Assembly: GCF_001693755.1 (NCBI RefSeq)
Contig: NZ_LYST01000008.1
Span: 1 to 64,000, forward strand
Direction of reading: 5' to 3'
Source of the DNA: Gilliamella sp. wkB171
Lineage (GTDB): Bacteria; Pseudomonadota; Gammaproteobacteria; Enterobacterales; Orbaceae
DNA length: 64,000 nucleotides
This document shows positions 19,745 through 28,095 of this stretch, in pieces. Every line of letters begins with the position of its first letter. Positions within the stretch are counted from its first letter, which is position 1. The notes under the pieces are model-generated. The model was not told the origin of the DNA, ran no database searches, and worked only from the letters and a program-made list of their open reading frames with translations. Both the position numbers and the translations under genes were made by a program.

Positions 19745-20473
19745 CTAAAAATTGTCTTTTTGGCTCCTAAAAAAAGTAAACAATTCTAACTCATTGTTAA
19801 AATTGAATTTACTTTGTAAGTTTTTTTCATTACATCTCAAAAATAAATTAATTTGTCTTTCATTCAACAATGTTGAAGGTAAAGTTATTGTTTTATTTGA
19901 AATATAATTTAAATATTGCGTAATATTTTTGTCTTCCGGTACCATGTGTTTGGCGAATTTTAAATTCGATAAAGTATACTCATGACCTGCACAAATTAAT
20001 GTGTTATCCGGTAACTTTTTTAATTTATTGAGTGAATCTAACATTTGCTGATAATGCTGCTCGAAAACTCGTCCACATCCGGCCGAAAATAACGTATCAC
20101 CACAAAAAAGATAAGGCGCACAGTAATAGGCTAAATGCCCTAAAGTATGGCCTGGTACTTGTAATATATCAAATTTAAAATCAGCAATGGTAATTGTGTG
20201 CTTATTAGATAGTGATATTAAAGGTAAATTAATCTCACTTGGCCCATAAATGGCTATATCAGCATAATAGTCTTGCAGTAATTTAACACCACCAAGGTGA
20301 TCAATATGGTGATGGGTGAGTAAAATTGCAAGAGGGGAGAGTTGGTGCTGGTTTAGATAGTTAATAACAGGTTTGCCATCACCCGGATCAACTATAATCA
20401 CTTGCCTATGGGCATTTTCAAGCAACCAGATATAGTTATCTGCTAATGCCGGAATAATATGCAATTGAAACAT
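19745..20473 (-). CDS. gloB: Hydroxyacylglutathione hydrolase (glyoxalase II)
   Basis: Hydrolyses S-lactoylglutathione to lactate and glutathione, completing methylglyoxal detoxification. It is a metallo-beta-lactamase fold protein of 242 residues. The metal motif is THHHIDHLGG, with H54, H56, D58 and H59. Later ligands are the His in VPGHTLGH, the Asp in FCGDTLFS and the His in CAGHEYT. Glutathione-binding C-terminal residues follow. It lies next to mltD and rnhA, as in E. coli. Confidence 0.95.
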   Translation of the reverse strand: MFQLHIIPALADNYIWLLENAHRQVIIVDPGDGKPVINYLNQHQLSPLAILLTHHHIDHLGGVKLLQDYYADIAIYGPSEINLPLISLSNKHTITIADFKFDILQVPGHTLGHLAYYCAPYLFCGDTLFSAGCGRVFEQHYQQMLDSLNKLKKLPDNTLICAGHEYTLSNLKFAKHMVPEDKNITQYLNYISNKTITLPSTLLNERQINLFLRCNEKNLQSKFNFNNELELFTFFRSQKDNF

Positions 20474-20537
20474 TTGACCTAACTCCTTTCAACAAAATTG
20501 ATTAAATATTATCACTATATTTTTAGTTAAATAACAC

Positions 20538-21011
20538 TTAGTCACCAGCAGATTGTTCAAATAGTGTGTCATGCATAGTTGGATTTTCAGCCATAGTTTT
20601 TGCAATCACATCACAACGTTCATTTTCAACATGCCCAGCATGACCTTTTACCCAAATCCATTCAATTTTATGCGTTTGAACAAGTGAATCTAGTCGAGTC
20701 CAAAGATCTACATTTTTTACTGGTTTTTTATTAGCTGTTTTCCAACCATTTTTTTTCCAAGTATGGATCCAGTTTAAAATGCCGTTACGCAAATATTGAC
20801 TGTCTGAATATAATTCTATTAAACAAGGTTGTTTTAGCTCTTCTAAGGCAACAATTGCTGCAAGTAATTCCATACGGTTATTTGTTGTTTTATAAAAACC
20901 TTTTGATAGGGTTTTTTCTGTTTGTTTATATTTTAAAATTGCGGCATAACCACCAGGGCCAGGGTTGCCTAAGCAAGAACCATCAGTATAAATTTCTATT
21001 TTTTTGAGCAT
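20538..21011 (-). CDS. rnhA: Ribonuclease HI
   Basis: Degrades RNA in RNA-DNA hybrids. The 157-residue protein keeps all four acidic catalytic residues at the E. coli positions (D10, E48, D70, D134) and H124 in the flexible loop. The basic-protrusion tract [18 protein letters not shown] is also present. It is divergent from dnaQ, the classic enteric rnhA/dnaQ arrangement with overlapping promoters in the 190-nt gap. Confidence 0.97.
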   Translation of the reverse strand: MLKKIEIYTDGSCLGNPGPGGYAAILKYKQTEKTLSKGFYKTTNNRMELLAAIVALEELKQPCLIELYSDSQYLRNGILNWIHTWKKNGWKTANKKPVKNVDLWTRLDSLVQTHKIEWIWVKGHAGHVENERCDVIAKTMAENPTMHDTLFEQSAGD

Positions 21012-21200
21012 GTTAATAATCTTTTTAAAATGATATTAATTGTTATCTATCTGCTAAAGATAAAGCAAAAATGAGTGTTTGTTACTATAAATGGTTTAAC
21101 CACCTAAAACTATTGGGTATCAACATTAGAAGCGTTTAGTGCTAAACTATACCATTATTTTGATCATTCCCCAATTACTGATAAACAAAAAGAGAATAAC

Positions 21201-21935
21201 GTGATAACTAATTGTAATCGCCAAATTGTATTAGATACAGAAACCACTGGTATGAATCAAGAAGGCAATAACCATTATGAAGGACATAAGATTATTGAAA
21301 TTGGTGCCGTTGAAATTGTTAATCGACGATTAACAGGTAATCATTTTCATGTCTATATTAATCCCGAACGTTTAATTGATGAAGAAGCCTTCAAAGTTCA
21401 TGGTATTAGTGATGAATTTGTAAAAGACAAACCTATATTTAAAAATATTGCTCATGATTTTATCAAGTTTATAGATGGTGCTGAGTTAGTTATTCATAAT
21501 GCTTCGTTTGATGTTGGCTTTATGGATTACGAATTTCGCCTTTGTGGTTTAAATTTCAAAACAGCAGAACATTGTATTATTACCGATACCTTAGCAATGG
21601 CAAGACGTTTGTTTCCGGGAAAACGTAATAATTTAGATGTGCTTTGTGAACGTTATCAAATTGATAATTCTCATAGAACACTGCACGGAGCTTTACTTGA
21701 TGCCGAGATTTTAGCAGAAGTCTATCTTGCAATGACAGGGGGGCAAACCACCTTATCATTTAGTAGTGATGATCATCTTTCATCTTCTACTGATGCTAAT
21801 GCTGTTAAGAAAATAGATCGTAATGGTAATCGTTTAAAAGTGATTAAAGCGTCTGATGATGAGCTTGGCCAACATAAAGCTATTTTAGAAAAAATTGACA
21901 AAAAAAGTGGTGGGGCGTTATGGAACTCGCAATAA
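21201..21935 (+). CDS. dnaQ: DNA polymerase III epsilon subunit (proofreading exonuclease)
   Basis: 3'-to-5' proofreading subunit of the replicase. It has a DEDDh exonuclease fold: D12 and E14 in LDTETTG, D104 in HNASFDVGF, and H162 and D167 in LHGALLDAEI. QTTLSF at 182-187 matches the clamp-binding motif type (QxxLxF) that tethers epsilon to the beta clamp. The C-terminal tail (about 195-244) would bind the alpha subunit. Length is 244, against 243 in E. coli. tRNA-Asp follows downstream, as in E. coli. Confidence 0.97.
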   Translation: MITNCNRQIVLDTETTGMNQEGNNHYEGHKIIEIGAVEIVNRRLTGNHFHVYINPERLIDEEAFKVHGISDEFVKDKPIFKNIAHDFIKFIDGAELVIHNASFDVGFMDYEFRLCGLNFKTAEHCIITDTLAMARRLFPGKRNNLDVLCERYQIDNSHRTLHGALLDAEILAEVYLAMTGGQTTLSFSSDDHLSSSTDANAVKKIDRNGNRLKVIKASDDELGQHKAILEKIDKKSGGALWNSQ

Positions 21936-22050
21936 TGATGGTTTTATATGCAATTAAACATTAATTTGCAAATTATTATTGACGAAAATGAAATTTATCT
22001 TTAACATCACGCCTACTTTAATGTTGTAGCATTAAAGACAGCTAAAAAGC

Positions 22051-22127
22051 GGAGCGGTAGTTCAGTTGGTTAGAATACCTGCCTGTCACGCAGGGGGTCG
22101 CGGGTTCGAGCCCCGTCCGTTCCGCCA
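22051..22127 (+). tRNA. tRNA-Asp (GTC)
   Basis: 77 nt with an encoded CCA. The acceptor stem GGAGCGG pairs with CCGTTCC, followed by discriminator G. The anticodon loop CTGTCAC has GTC flanked by a five-pair stem, and the T-arm has TTCGAGC. It is nearly identical to E. coli tRNA-Asp. Position directly after dnaQ matches the aspV location. Confidence 0.97.
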
Positions 22128-22228
22128 ATTCAATCTTGTTTTGGTCCTTATTTATTATCTGATTATACTATATCTACTTATTATCCATTCTATTAATCAA
22201 TATTAAGTCGAAATAGAGCTATATTTCA

Positions 22229-22591
22229 ATGTTAAAAAAATGGTTATTTATCATCGGTGGTGGAATTACTTTTGCGTTAGGGACAGTTGGAATTTTTGTT
22301 CCTCTTCTACCAACAGTACCTTTTTATTTATTAACTGCCTATTTATGGCTTAATAGTTCTGAGCGTCTTTATCACTATTTTACTAAAAGTCGTTATTATC
22401 AAATTTATATCCAAAAGATGCTTATTGAAAAGCAAGTCACTAAATCAAGCCTACTCAAAATGTTAATAATGGTATTTATCGTTTTGCTCATACCATTTAT
22501 TATTTTTAATTCATTACATGTCAGAATTATCTTAGCGATAGTCTTTTTAGCTCACCTTGTTTTTGGTTATTATTATTTTAAGAAGAAGTAA
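22229..22591 (+). CDS. ybaN: Inner-membrane protein, YbaN family (DUF454)
   Basis: 120 residues with three to four hydrophobic stretches. The family hallmark is the N-terminal GGGITFALGTVGIFVPLLPT, and VRIILAIVFLAHLVF follows near the end, as in E. coli YbaN. The function of DUF454 proteins is unknown. It is monocistronic after tRNA-Asp and convergent with the dihydroorotate dehydrogenase gene. Confidence 0.8.
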   Translation: MLKKWLFIIGGGITFALGTVGIFVPLLPTVPFYLLTAYLWLNSSERLYHYFTKSRYYQIYIQKMLIEKQVTKSSLLKMLIMVFIVLLIPFIIFNSLHVRIILAIVFLAHLVFGYYYFKKK

Positions 22592-22625
22592 TAGCTAAGC
22601 TGAGTGTTTACAAAAAGCAAATAAA

Positions 22626-22648
22626 TTACAGGGCAAGTTACCCTGTAA
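22626..22648 (-). terminator. Terminator of the dihydroorotate dehydrogenase gene
   Basis: An 8-bp stem TTACAGGG / CCCTGTAA with a 7-nt loop. On the minus strand it is followed by TTTATTTG, 19 nt after the stop codon. Confidence 0.6.
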
Positions 22649-22666
22649 CAATATATAAATTAATGG

Positions 22667-23722
22667 TTATTTTTGCAGGCTCTTTTTAATTTCGATTGCT
22701 AATAAAGGATTCCACATAGCACCTGTAGCACTCATTACTGCATCAGCTCCAACGTTTAACAACTCATTATAATGTTCACTATTGCTAACCCCACCAACGC
22801 CAATGATGCTGAATTTTAAATCCATCTGTTTACGATATTTAGCTAAACGACTCACCATATCTAAACCAGCCCAACGAATCGCATCACCACATATTCCACC
22901 TTCTTTTCGATTATCACCTAAAGCAGGATGCCCTTTGGCATCAACCGGTTTAGCTGATAGCGTGTTAATTGTACTTAAACCGTCGATAATAGAACCAATA
23001 CGCGTTAATAAAGAAATAATTCTTTCATCATCAGGGAAGTAGGCTAATTTTAAAATAAGTGGGCGATCTGGTACTGCTGTTTTAATTTCATTAACGATAC
23101 GCTCAACTCTATCAACATCAAAGCACAATAATTTACTTGCCCCTTCATTTGGGCAACTTAAGTTTGCTTCAAGTATTGGTGCATTGGTTTCTCTTACTAG
23201 TTTTGCAGCTAAAGCATAATCTTTTTCGATTTCACCTTGGCCTTGTGTACCTTGAAAACTACCAATAACGCATTGACCTTGTCCCGCTGAATTTACCGCA
23301 TCAGCCATGTCAGGTTGCCAAATATCTGGTGCAAAAGAGGGAACACCAAAGGAGTTAGTAATCGATAAAGGTTGTTGATAATTAGTATCAGCTAAAACAG
23401 TATCAAGATTGCTTGATAATTTTCCTTTAGGATGTACAGATAAAACATTTGGTAGAGGATGGCATTTATGGAATTTTGTTCTGACCGTTTTATATACACA
23501 TAAATCGAATCCATAAGCAAAAGCGGCTTTAATATAGTTAGCATTTAATAAAGGTCCAGCAGGCTGACCAAAAGGTAGATTAACATTAACATTTAAAAAT
23601 TTAGTTTGTTTAGTCGGCACTTGTTCTGCTTTGTCTAATTCAGCAAAAAGTCCAAAAGGTCCTTGAGCATAATTATCTTCATAACTGATGTTCGGATTAT
23701 AAAAAGGGATTAAGGCGGTCAT
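22667..23722 (-). CDS. Class 1-like dihydroorotate dehydrogenase
   Basis: FMN enzyme of the dihydroorotate dehydrogenase superfamily, 351 residues, with a TIM barrel. Visible are FGQPAGPLLNANY, the KTVRTK loop, TNSFGVPS, and the class 1 active-site block NLSCPN with Cys as catalytic base (C190). The C-terminal phosphate-binding IGVGGV...ADAVMSATGAM is also present. It lacks the N-terminal membrane helix of class 2 (E. coli-type) PyrD, so it should be soluble. It may use fumarate or another acceptor, or be a DHOD-like oxidoreductase. The pyrimidine role is supported by the attenuator-like leader upstream. TAGGAG lies 4-5 nt before the ATG and overlaps the leader ORF's stop codon. Confidence 0.82.
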   Translation of the reverse strand: MTALIPFYNPNISYEDNYAQGPFGLFAELDKAEQVPTKQTKFLNVNVNLPFGQPAGPLLNANYIKAAFAYGFDLCVYKTVRTKFHKCHPLPNVLSVHPKGKLSSNLDTVLADTNYQQPLSITNSFGVPSFAPDIWQPDMADAVNSAGQGQCVIGSFQGTQGQGEIEKDYALAAKLVRETNAPILEANLSCPNEGASKLLCFDVDRVERIVNEIKTAVPDRPLILKLAYFPDDERIISLLTRIGSIIDGLSTINTLSAKPVDAKGHPALGDNRKEGGICGDAIRWAGLDMVSRLAKYRKQMDLKFSIIGVGGVSNSEHYNELLNVGADAVMSATGAMWNPLLAIEIKKSLQK

Positions 23723-23730
23723 ATCAGCTC

Positions 23731-23898
23731 CTATTTATGTGTTTTCTTAAAATCAATTTGGTTTATAATGGTTGAGGAAAATAAATTTGAGAGATGCTTA
23801 AAATAAAAAATCCTCCATAAAGGAGGATTAATAATTGTAAATAAAAAAGAATGAAGATTTAGTTTTTCGTTCTGTTTGGGTATCTGGACCACTAACAT
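23731..23898 (-). CDS. Putative 55-codon leader peptide of a pyr-type attenuator
   Basis: An ATG at 23898 with AAAAAGGA 8 nt upstream opens a 55-codon frame that reads straight through the terminator hairpin at 23809-23829. It stops at a TAG (23731-23733) just 8 nt before the dihydroorotate dehydrogenase ATG. Just before the hairpin the RNA is U-rich (CTTCATTCTTTTTTATTTAC). This copies the logic of the E. coli pyrBI leader, where low UTP stalls polymerase in U-rich RNA so that the ribosome catches up and prevents the terminator from folding. The peptide itself needs no function. Recognition is by architecture, not by sequence similarity. Confidence 0.5.
   Translation of the reverse strand: MLVVQIPKQNEKLNLHSFLFTIINPPLWRIFYFKHLSNLFSSTIINQIDFKKTHK
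23809..23829 (-). terminator. Attenuator-type terminator in the dihydroorotate dehydrogenase leader
   Basis: A perfect 8-bp stem AATCCTCC / GGAGGATT with a 5-nt loop. On the minus strand it is followed by TTTTATTTT. It lies 86 nt upstream of the structural gene, inside the leader ORF. No other minus-strand gene sits upstream for it to terminate. Confidence 0.7.
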
Positions 23899-23930
23899 TT
23901 ATACATTCCTTTTTATATGAGTTGTTCGGC

Positions 23931-23958
23931 ATTGTAGCTGAATTAAAATAAAGCACAA
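23931..23958 (-). promoter_or_regulatory. Candidate promoter of the dihydroorotate dehydrogenase leader
   Basis: On the minus strand TTGTGC (-35) and TACAAT (-10) are separated by 16 nt. Transcription would start near 23924, about 26 nt before the leader ORF. The -35 is weak; position is the main support. Confidence 0.35.
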
Positions 23959-24245
23959 GCCAAAAATAATAAAAAATATCTAAGTAAATGAAATAGTTAT
24001 AGTGTTTTTTTTGAGACAAATAATTAAATTACATACACTACGCTAACTATTTAACTGTCAAAAAAAAGCAATTTCTAATTATTCTGAATGGTAAGCTTTT
24101 ATAATCCATTAATAAAATTGAATAATTTTTGTCGCAAAAATGATACTAACCTAACTGATCAGGCCATTGTAATTGGAGAACAGTTATCAGCAATGGTATT
24201 ATTACCAGTAACAAATCAATTTAAGTAATTATTAGGTAACTAACG

Positions 24246-27017
24246 ATGAGAAACGAAAATACTTTTAAACCATTCATTTTACCCAATGGTGTTGAATTAA
24301 AAAATCGCATAATGATGGCACCAATGACTACTTGTTCAGGTTTTCATGAAGGATCAGTAACGCATGATTTAATTGAATATTATCAAGCTAGATCGGGTGA
24401 TATAGGCACTATTATTGTTGAATGTGGTTTTGTTGATGATAAAGGTTTGGCTTTTCCTGGTGCTATTGGTTTAGATAGTGACGATAAAATTGAAGGATTA
24501 GCCAAAATAGCTGAGGCGATCAAATCCAAAGGATCGAAAGCTATTATACAGGTTTATCATGGCGGTCGAATGGTCGAACCTAAATTAATCGGTGGTCAGC
24601 TTCCTGTCGGTCCGAGTGCCGTTGCCGCGCCAAGACCTGGTGCTGTAACCCCAATTGAATTAACAGGTGATGAAGTTGAGCATATGATTGATAAGTTTGG
24701 TCAAGCTGTGCGGCGTGCTATTCAGGCTGGATTTGATGGTGTAGAAATCCATGGTGCTAATACTTATTTAATACAACAGTTTTATTCACCTAATTCAAAT
24801 CAACGAAATGATAAATGGGGTGGAAGCCGTGATAATCGAACAAGATTTCCTTTAGCCATTTTAGATATTACTCATAGCATGGTTAAACAATACGCAAATT
24901 CTAATTTCATTATTGGTTATCGTTTTTCACCTGAAGAATTAGAAGTTCCTGGCATTCGTTTTGATGACACGATGTATCTACTTGAGAAATTGGCTGAAAA
25001 AGGATTGGATTACATTCATTTTTCAATGGGAGCAATTCTTAGACCGTCTATTGTCGATACCCAAGATCCTACACCATTAATTCGAAAATATGTTGCAATG
25101 CGTTCTAAAACATTAGCAAAAATTCCTGTTGTAGGTGTGGGAAACGTAGTAAATCAAACCGATGTCGATGCCGCGTTAGAAAACGGTTATGATTTAGTTG
25201 CAGTTGGACGAGCTTGTATTGCATATCCTGATTGGGTAAGCAGAATTGAAAAAGGTGAAAAACTTGAGCTAGTTATCAACAGTGATAAGCGAGAAGCGCT
25301 TAAGATTCCAGAGCCTTTATGGCATTTCTCTTTGGTTGAAAGTTTAATTCGAGATGTTAATTTAAGTGTAAAAAAATTTAAACCAGGTGATTACCAAGAG
25401 AAAGTTAACGATGAATCATATGAATTTGTCATTAATGTAGAATTGGCCAAAGATTTTATCAAAGATATGCAATTAGTTAATGCTAATGAGTTTGATAATG
25501 AAGTTTTAACTCATTTTTCCGAAATTAAACATCGCATCATTGAAGCCAATAGTCCTTTTGTCGATGCTATTTCTGGCGCAACATCGCAATGTGAAGCATT
25601 TAAAAAAGCGGTAACCAAAGCTATGGCTAAATCCAATAAAGCTGCGATAGTGGCTGAAGGCGGTGATCCAAATGATAAAGCTTATGATATTGTTGTCGTT
25701 GGTAGTGGTGGAGCAGGACTTGCAGCAGCTATTCGAGCTCATGATTTAGGCGCAAATGTTGTGATTGTTGAAAAAATGTCTGTTATTGGTGGTAATACCA
25801 ATAAAGCTTCAGCCGGAATGAATGCGGCAGAAACTAAGTTCCAAAAACTAAAAGGTATTGTCGATAGTAAAGAACTTTTTTATAAAGAGACGATGATTGG
25901 CGGTAAAAATAAAAATAACCCAGAATTATTGCACTATTTTGTTGAAAATGCACCTGAAGCTATTGATTGGTTGGGTAATAATGGTATTGAACTTAGTGGT
26001 ATTACAACAACTGGTGGCATGAGTGTTGATCGTACCCATCGACCTGAGAGTGGGGCCGCTGTAGGAGGATTTTTGATTAGTGGTTTAGTTAAGAACATTA
26101 ACAAACGAGGCATTGAAGTTTTATTAGACACGAATGTAACTGAGATTATTACCGAAAATAATAAAGTGAAGGGTATTAAAGCTGTTGATGACGATGGAAC
26201 TATTCAAACCATAAAAGCTAAAGCGGTAATAATTGCAACGGGTGGCTTTAGTGCAAATCGTGAAATGGTCGAAAAATATCGTCCAGATCTTAAAGGATTT
26301 GTGACAACTAACCATAAAGGTGCTACCGGTTCAGGAATTATGATTTTAGAAAAACTTGGTGCAGGGACAGTGGATATGAAAGAAATCCAAATTCATCCAA
26401 CTGTTGAACAAACAACATCTTATCTTATTTCAGAATCTATTCGAGGTGGCGGTGCAATTTTAGTATCACAAAATGGTGAGCGTTTTGTTAATGAATTGGA
26501 TACACGAGATAAAGTGTCTGCCGAGATCATCAATTTGCCTCAACACTATGCTTATATTTTATTTGATCAAAAAGTGCGTGATGAAAACAAGTCTGTTGAA
26601 GAATATGTATCGCATGATTTGGTTATTCAAGCTAGCACCATTAATGAATTAGCTCAAAAATTATCAATTAATGTTGATTCATTAACTAAAACCATTGAAC
26701 GTTATAATCAATTTGTTTCAAATCAACACGATGAAGATTTTGGACGAACAACAGGTATGCGTCATCCTATTAATACTGCGCCATTTTATGCAATAAAAAT
26801 TGCACCCGGTGTACATCATACCATGGGGGGCGTAACGATAAATACCCAAACGCAGGTATTAGATGTCGAACATCACGTTATCGATGGTGTATTTGCTGCT
26901 GGTGAGGTTGTTGGTGGCGTACACGGAGCGAATCGAATAGGTGGAAATGCTGTTGCTGATATTATCATATTTGGTATGCAAGCTGGAAAAATAGCAACAG
27001 ATTATATTCATCAGTGA
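24246..27017 (+). CDS. Three-domain NADH:fumarate reductase candidate (OYE-FMN_bind-FAD_binding_2)
   Basis: 923-residue flavoprotein without a signal peptide, so cytosolic. Domain 1 (about 1-360) is an Old Yellow Enzyme barrel that would take electrons from NAD(P)H. Domain 2 (about 370-460) is an FMN_bind module whose DAISGAT motif places covalent FMN on T446. Domain 3 (about 478-920) is a flavocytochrome c/fumarate reductase FAD domain (VVVGSGGAGLAAA). Counterparts of the Shewanella FccA active site are kept: H598 (THRP), R754 in TRDK (proton donor), H858 (HHTMGG) and R897 (GANRIGGNA). The FccA substrate Thr in TEAVRG is Ser here (SESIRG). Soluble enzymes of this build reduce fumarate with NADH in Klebsiella; acrylate or another enoate is possible. 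apbE follows after 28 nt. Confidence 0.85.
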   Translation: MRNENTFKPFILPNGVELKNRIMMAPMTTCSGFHEGSVTHDLIEYYQARSGDIGTIIVECGFVDDKGLAFPGAIGLDSDDKIEGLAKIAEAIKSKGSKAIIQVYHGGRMVEPKLIGGQLPVGPSAVAAPRPGAVTPIELTGDEVEHMIDKFGQAVRRAIQAGFDGVEIHGANTYLIQQFYSPNSNQRNDKWGGSRDNRTRFPLAILDITHSMVKQYANSNFIIGYRFSPEELEVPGIRFDDTMYLLEKLAEKGLDYIHFSMGAILRPSIVDTQDPTPLIRKYVAMRSKTLAKIPVVGVGNVVNQTDVDAALENGYDLVAVGRACIAYPDWVSRIEKGEKLELVINSDKREALKIPEPLWHFSLVESLIRDVNLSVKKFKPGDYQEKVNDESYEFVINVELAKDFIKDMQLVNANEFDNEVLTHFSEIKHRIIEANSPFVDAISGATSQCEAFKKAVTKAMAKSNKAAIVAEGGDPNDKAYDIVVVGSGGAGLAAAIRAHDLGANVVIVEKMSVIGGNTNKASAGMNAAETKFQKLKGIVDSKELFYKETMIGGKNKNNPELLHYFVENAPEAIDWLGNNGIELSGITTTGGMSVDRTHRPESGAAVGGFLISGLVKNINKRGIEVLLDTNVTEIITENNKVKGIKAVDDDGTIQTIKAKAVIIATGGFSANREMVEKYRPDLKGFVTTNHKGATGSGIMILEKLGAGTVDMKEIQIHPTVEQTTSYLISESIRGGGAILVSQNGERFVNELDTRDKVSAEIINLPQHYAYILFDQKVRDENKSVEEYVSHDLVIQASTINELAQKLSINVDSLTKTIERYNQFVSNQHDEDFGRTTGMRHPINTAPFYAIKIAPGVHHTMGGVTINTQTQVLDVEHHVIDGVFAAGEVVGGVHGANRIGGNAVADIIIFGMQAGKIATDYIHQ

Positions 27018-27045
27018 TTGTTTTTATACTTAGGGTATATTTAGC

Positions 27046-28005
27046 ATGGTTAATTCAAGCTATGAATATGTGCAAAATTTATTAGGAACAAGAGTTTCAT
27101 TAATACTCTGTGAACCTAATGAAATCGTTGCTTATAAAATATTTGAATTAATAAAAATGCTTGAAAGTAAGTTAACCGTTAATCGCTCTATATCTGAGGT
27201 GATGTCTATTAATTTGGCTGCGGGTCAACAACCTGTTAAAGTGAGTCATAGTATTTTTTCCTTAATTGCACAAGCTAAAGATGTCAGTTTAATGCCTGGT
27301 AGCTGTTTTAATGTCGCTATTGGGCCATTAGTTAAGTTATGGAAAATAGGATTTAATGGCAGATTTCCACCCAGCCAACAACAAATTGACGAAAAACGCT
27401 TATTAATCGATCCACAAGATATTGAACTCAATGTTGAAGATCAAACAGTTTTTTTGAAAAAAAAAGGCATGGAAATTGATATGGGCGCTATCGCAAAAGG
27501 CTATATTGCCGATATTGTAAAAGCCATTTTGCTACAAAATGGAATCAATCAAGCGATTATCAATTTAGGCGGCAATGTTGTGGCTTTAAATCAATCACCA
27601 GCAAATGCCGAGGGTTTTTGGCATATAGGATTAAGAAAACCTTTCTCCAACAATAATGAATTAGTCGGTTTTCTGAAAGTAATAAACAAATCTGTTGTAA
27701 CCTCAGGTATATATGAACGCTATTTTGTACACAAAGATACTCTCTATCATCATATTCTGGATTCTTCAACGGGGTATCCTTTGAATAACGAATTAGAAAG
27801 TATCACAATCATTTCTGATACGTCCCTTGAAGGGGATTTATTTTCAACGCTTTTATATGGATTAGGCTATGAGCGTGCTAATGAATATTTACAAAAACAC
27901 CGCAATTTATCAGCAATTTTTTTATTAAAAAATAAAACGATAAAGTTAGCTAATCCCCATAATTTTGCTTTCGAACTAACGAATCATCAATATGTAATGC
28001 GTTAA
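27046..28005 (+). CDS. apbE: FAD:protein FMN transferase (ApbE family)
   Basis: Attaches FMN through phosphoester linkage to Thr in SGAT-type motifs. The 319-residue protein has MGAIAKGYIAD (146-156), HILDSSTGYP (236-245) and the metal-binding Asp at 264 in EGDLFST. It has no lipoprotein or signal peptide, unlike the periplasmic ApbE that serves Rnf/Nqr. That fits a cytosolic client, and the natural one is the FMN_bind domain (T446) of the reductase encoded 28 nt upstream. The gene is therefore assigned as the dedicated maturation enzyme of that reductase (inference from adjacency). Confidence 0.9.
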   Translation: MVNSSYEYVQNLLGTRVSLILCEPNEIVAYKIFELIKMLESKLTVNRSISEVMSINLAAGQQPVKVSHSIFSLIAQAKDVSLMPGSCFNVAIGPLVKLWKIGFNGRFPPSQQQIDEKRLLIDPQDIELNVEDQTVFLKKKGMEIDMGAIAKGYIADIVKAILLQNGINQAIINLGGNVVALNQSPANAEGFWHIGLRKPFSNNNELVGFLKVINKSVVTSGIYERYFVHKDTLYHHILDSSTGYPLNNELESITIISDTSLEGDLFSTLLYGLGYERANEYLQKHRNLSAIFLLKNKTIKLANPHNFAFELTNHQYVMR

Positions 28006-28095
28006 TGCCTTAATTGAAATGATTATTGAATGCTGAATTTAATGTTTATTAAGAATTAGATCATGAAATTTTAAAATTAAAAAAGGAAAAATCCC

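Noticed and set aside
23828-24019. 63-codon open frame on the minus strand upstream of dihydroorotate dehydrogenase
   Set aside because: No good ribosome binding site and it ends at the attenuator hairpin. The overlapping 55-codon frame starting at 23898 has the Shine-Dalgarno and the meaningful end point.
24020-24245. FNR or CRP site upstream of the fumarate reductase candidate
   Set aside because: Only isolated half-sites (for example ATCAA near 24217) were found, with no partner at proper spacing.
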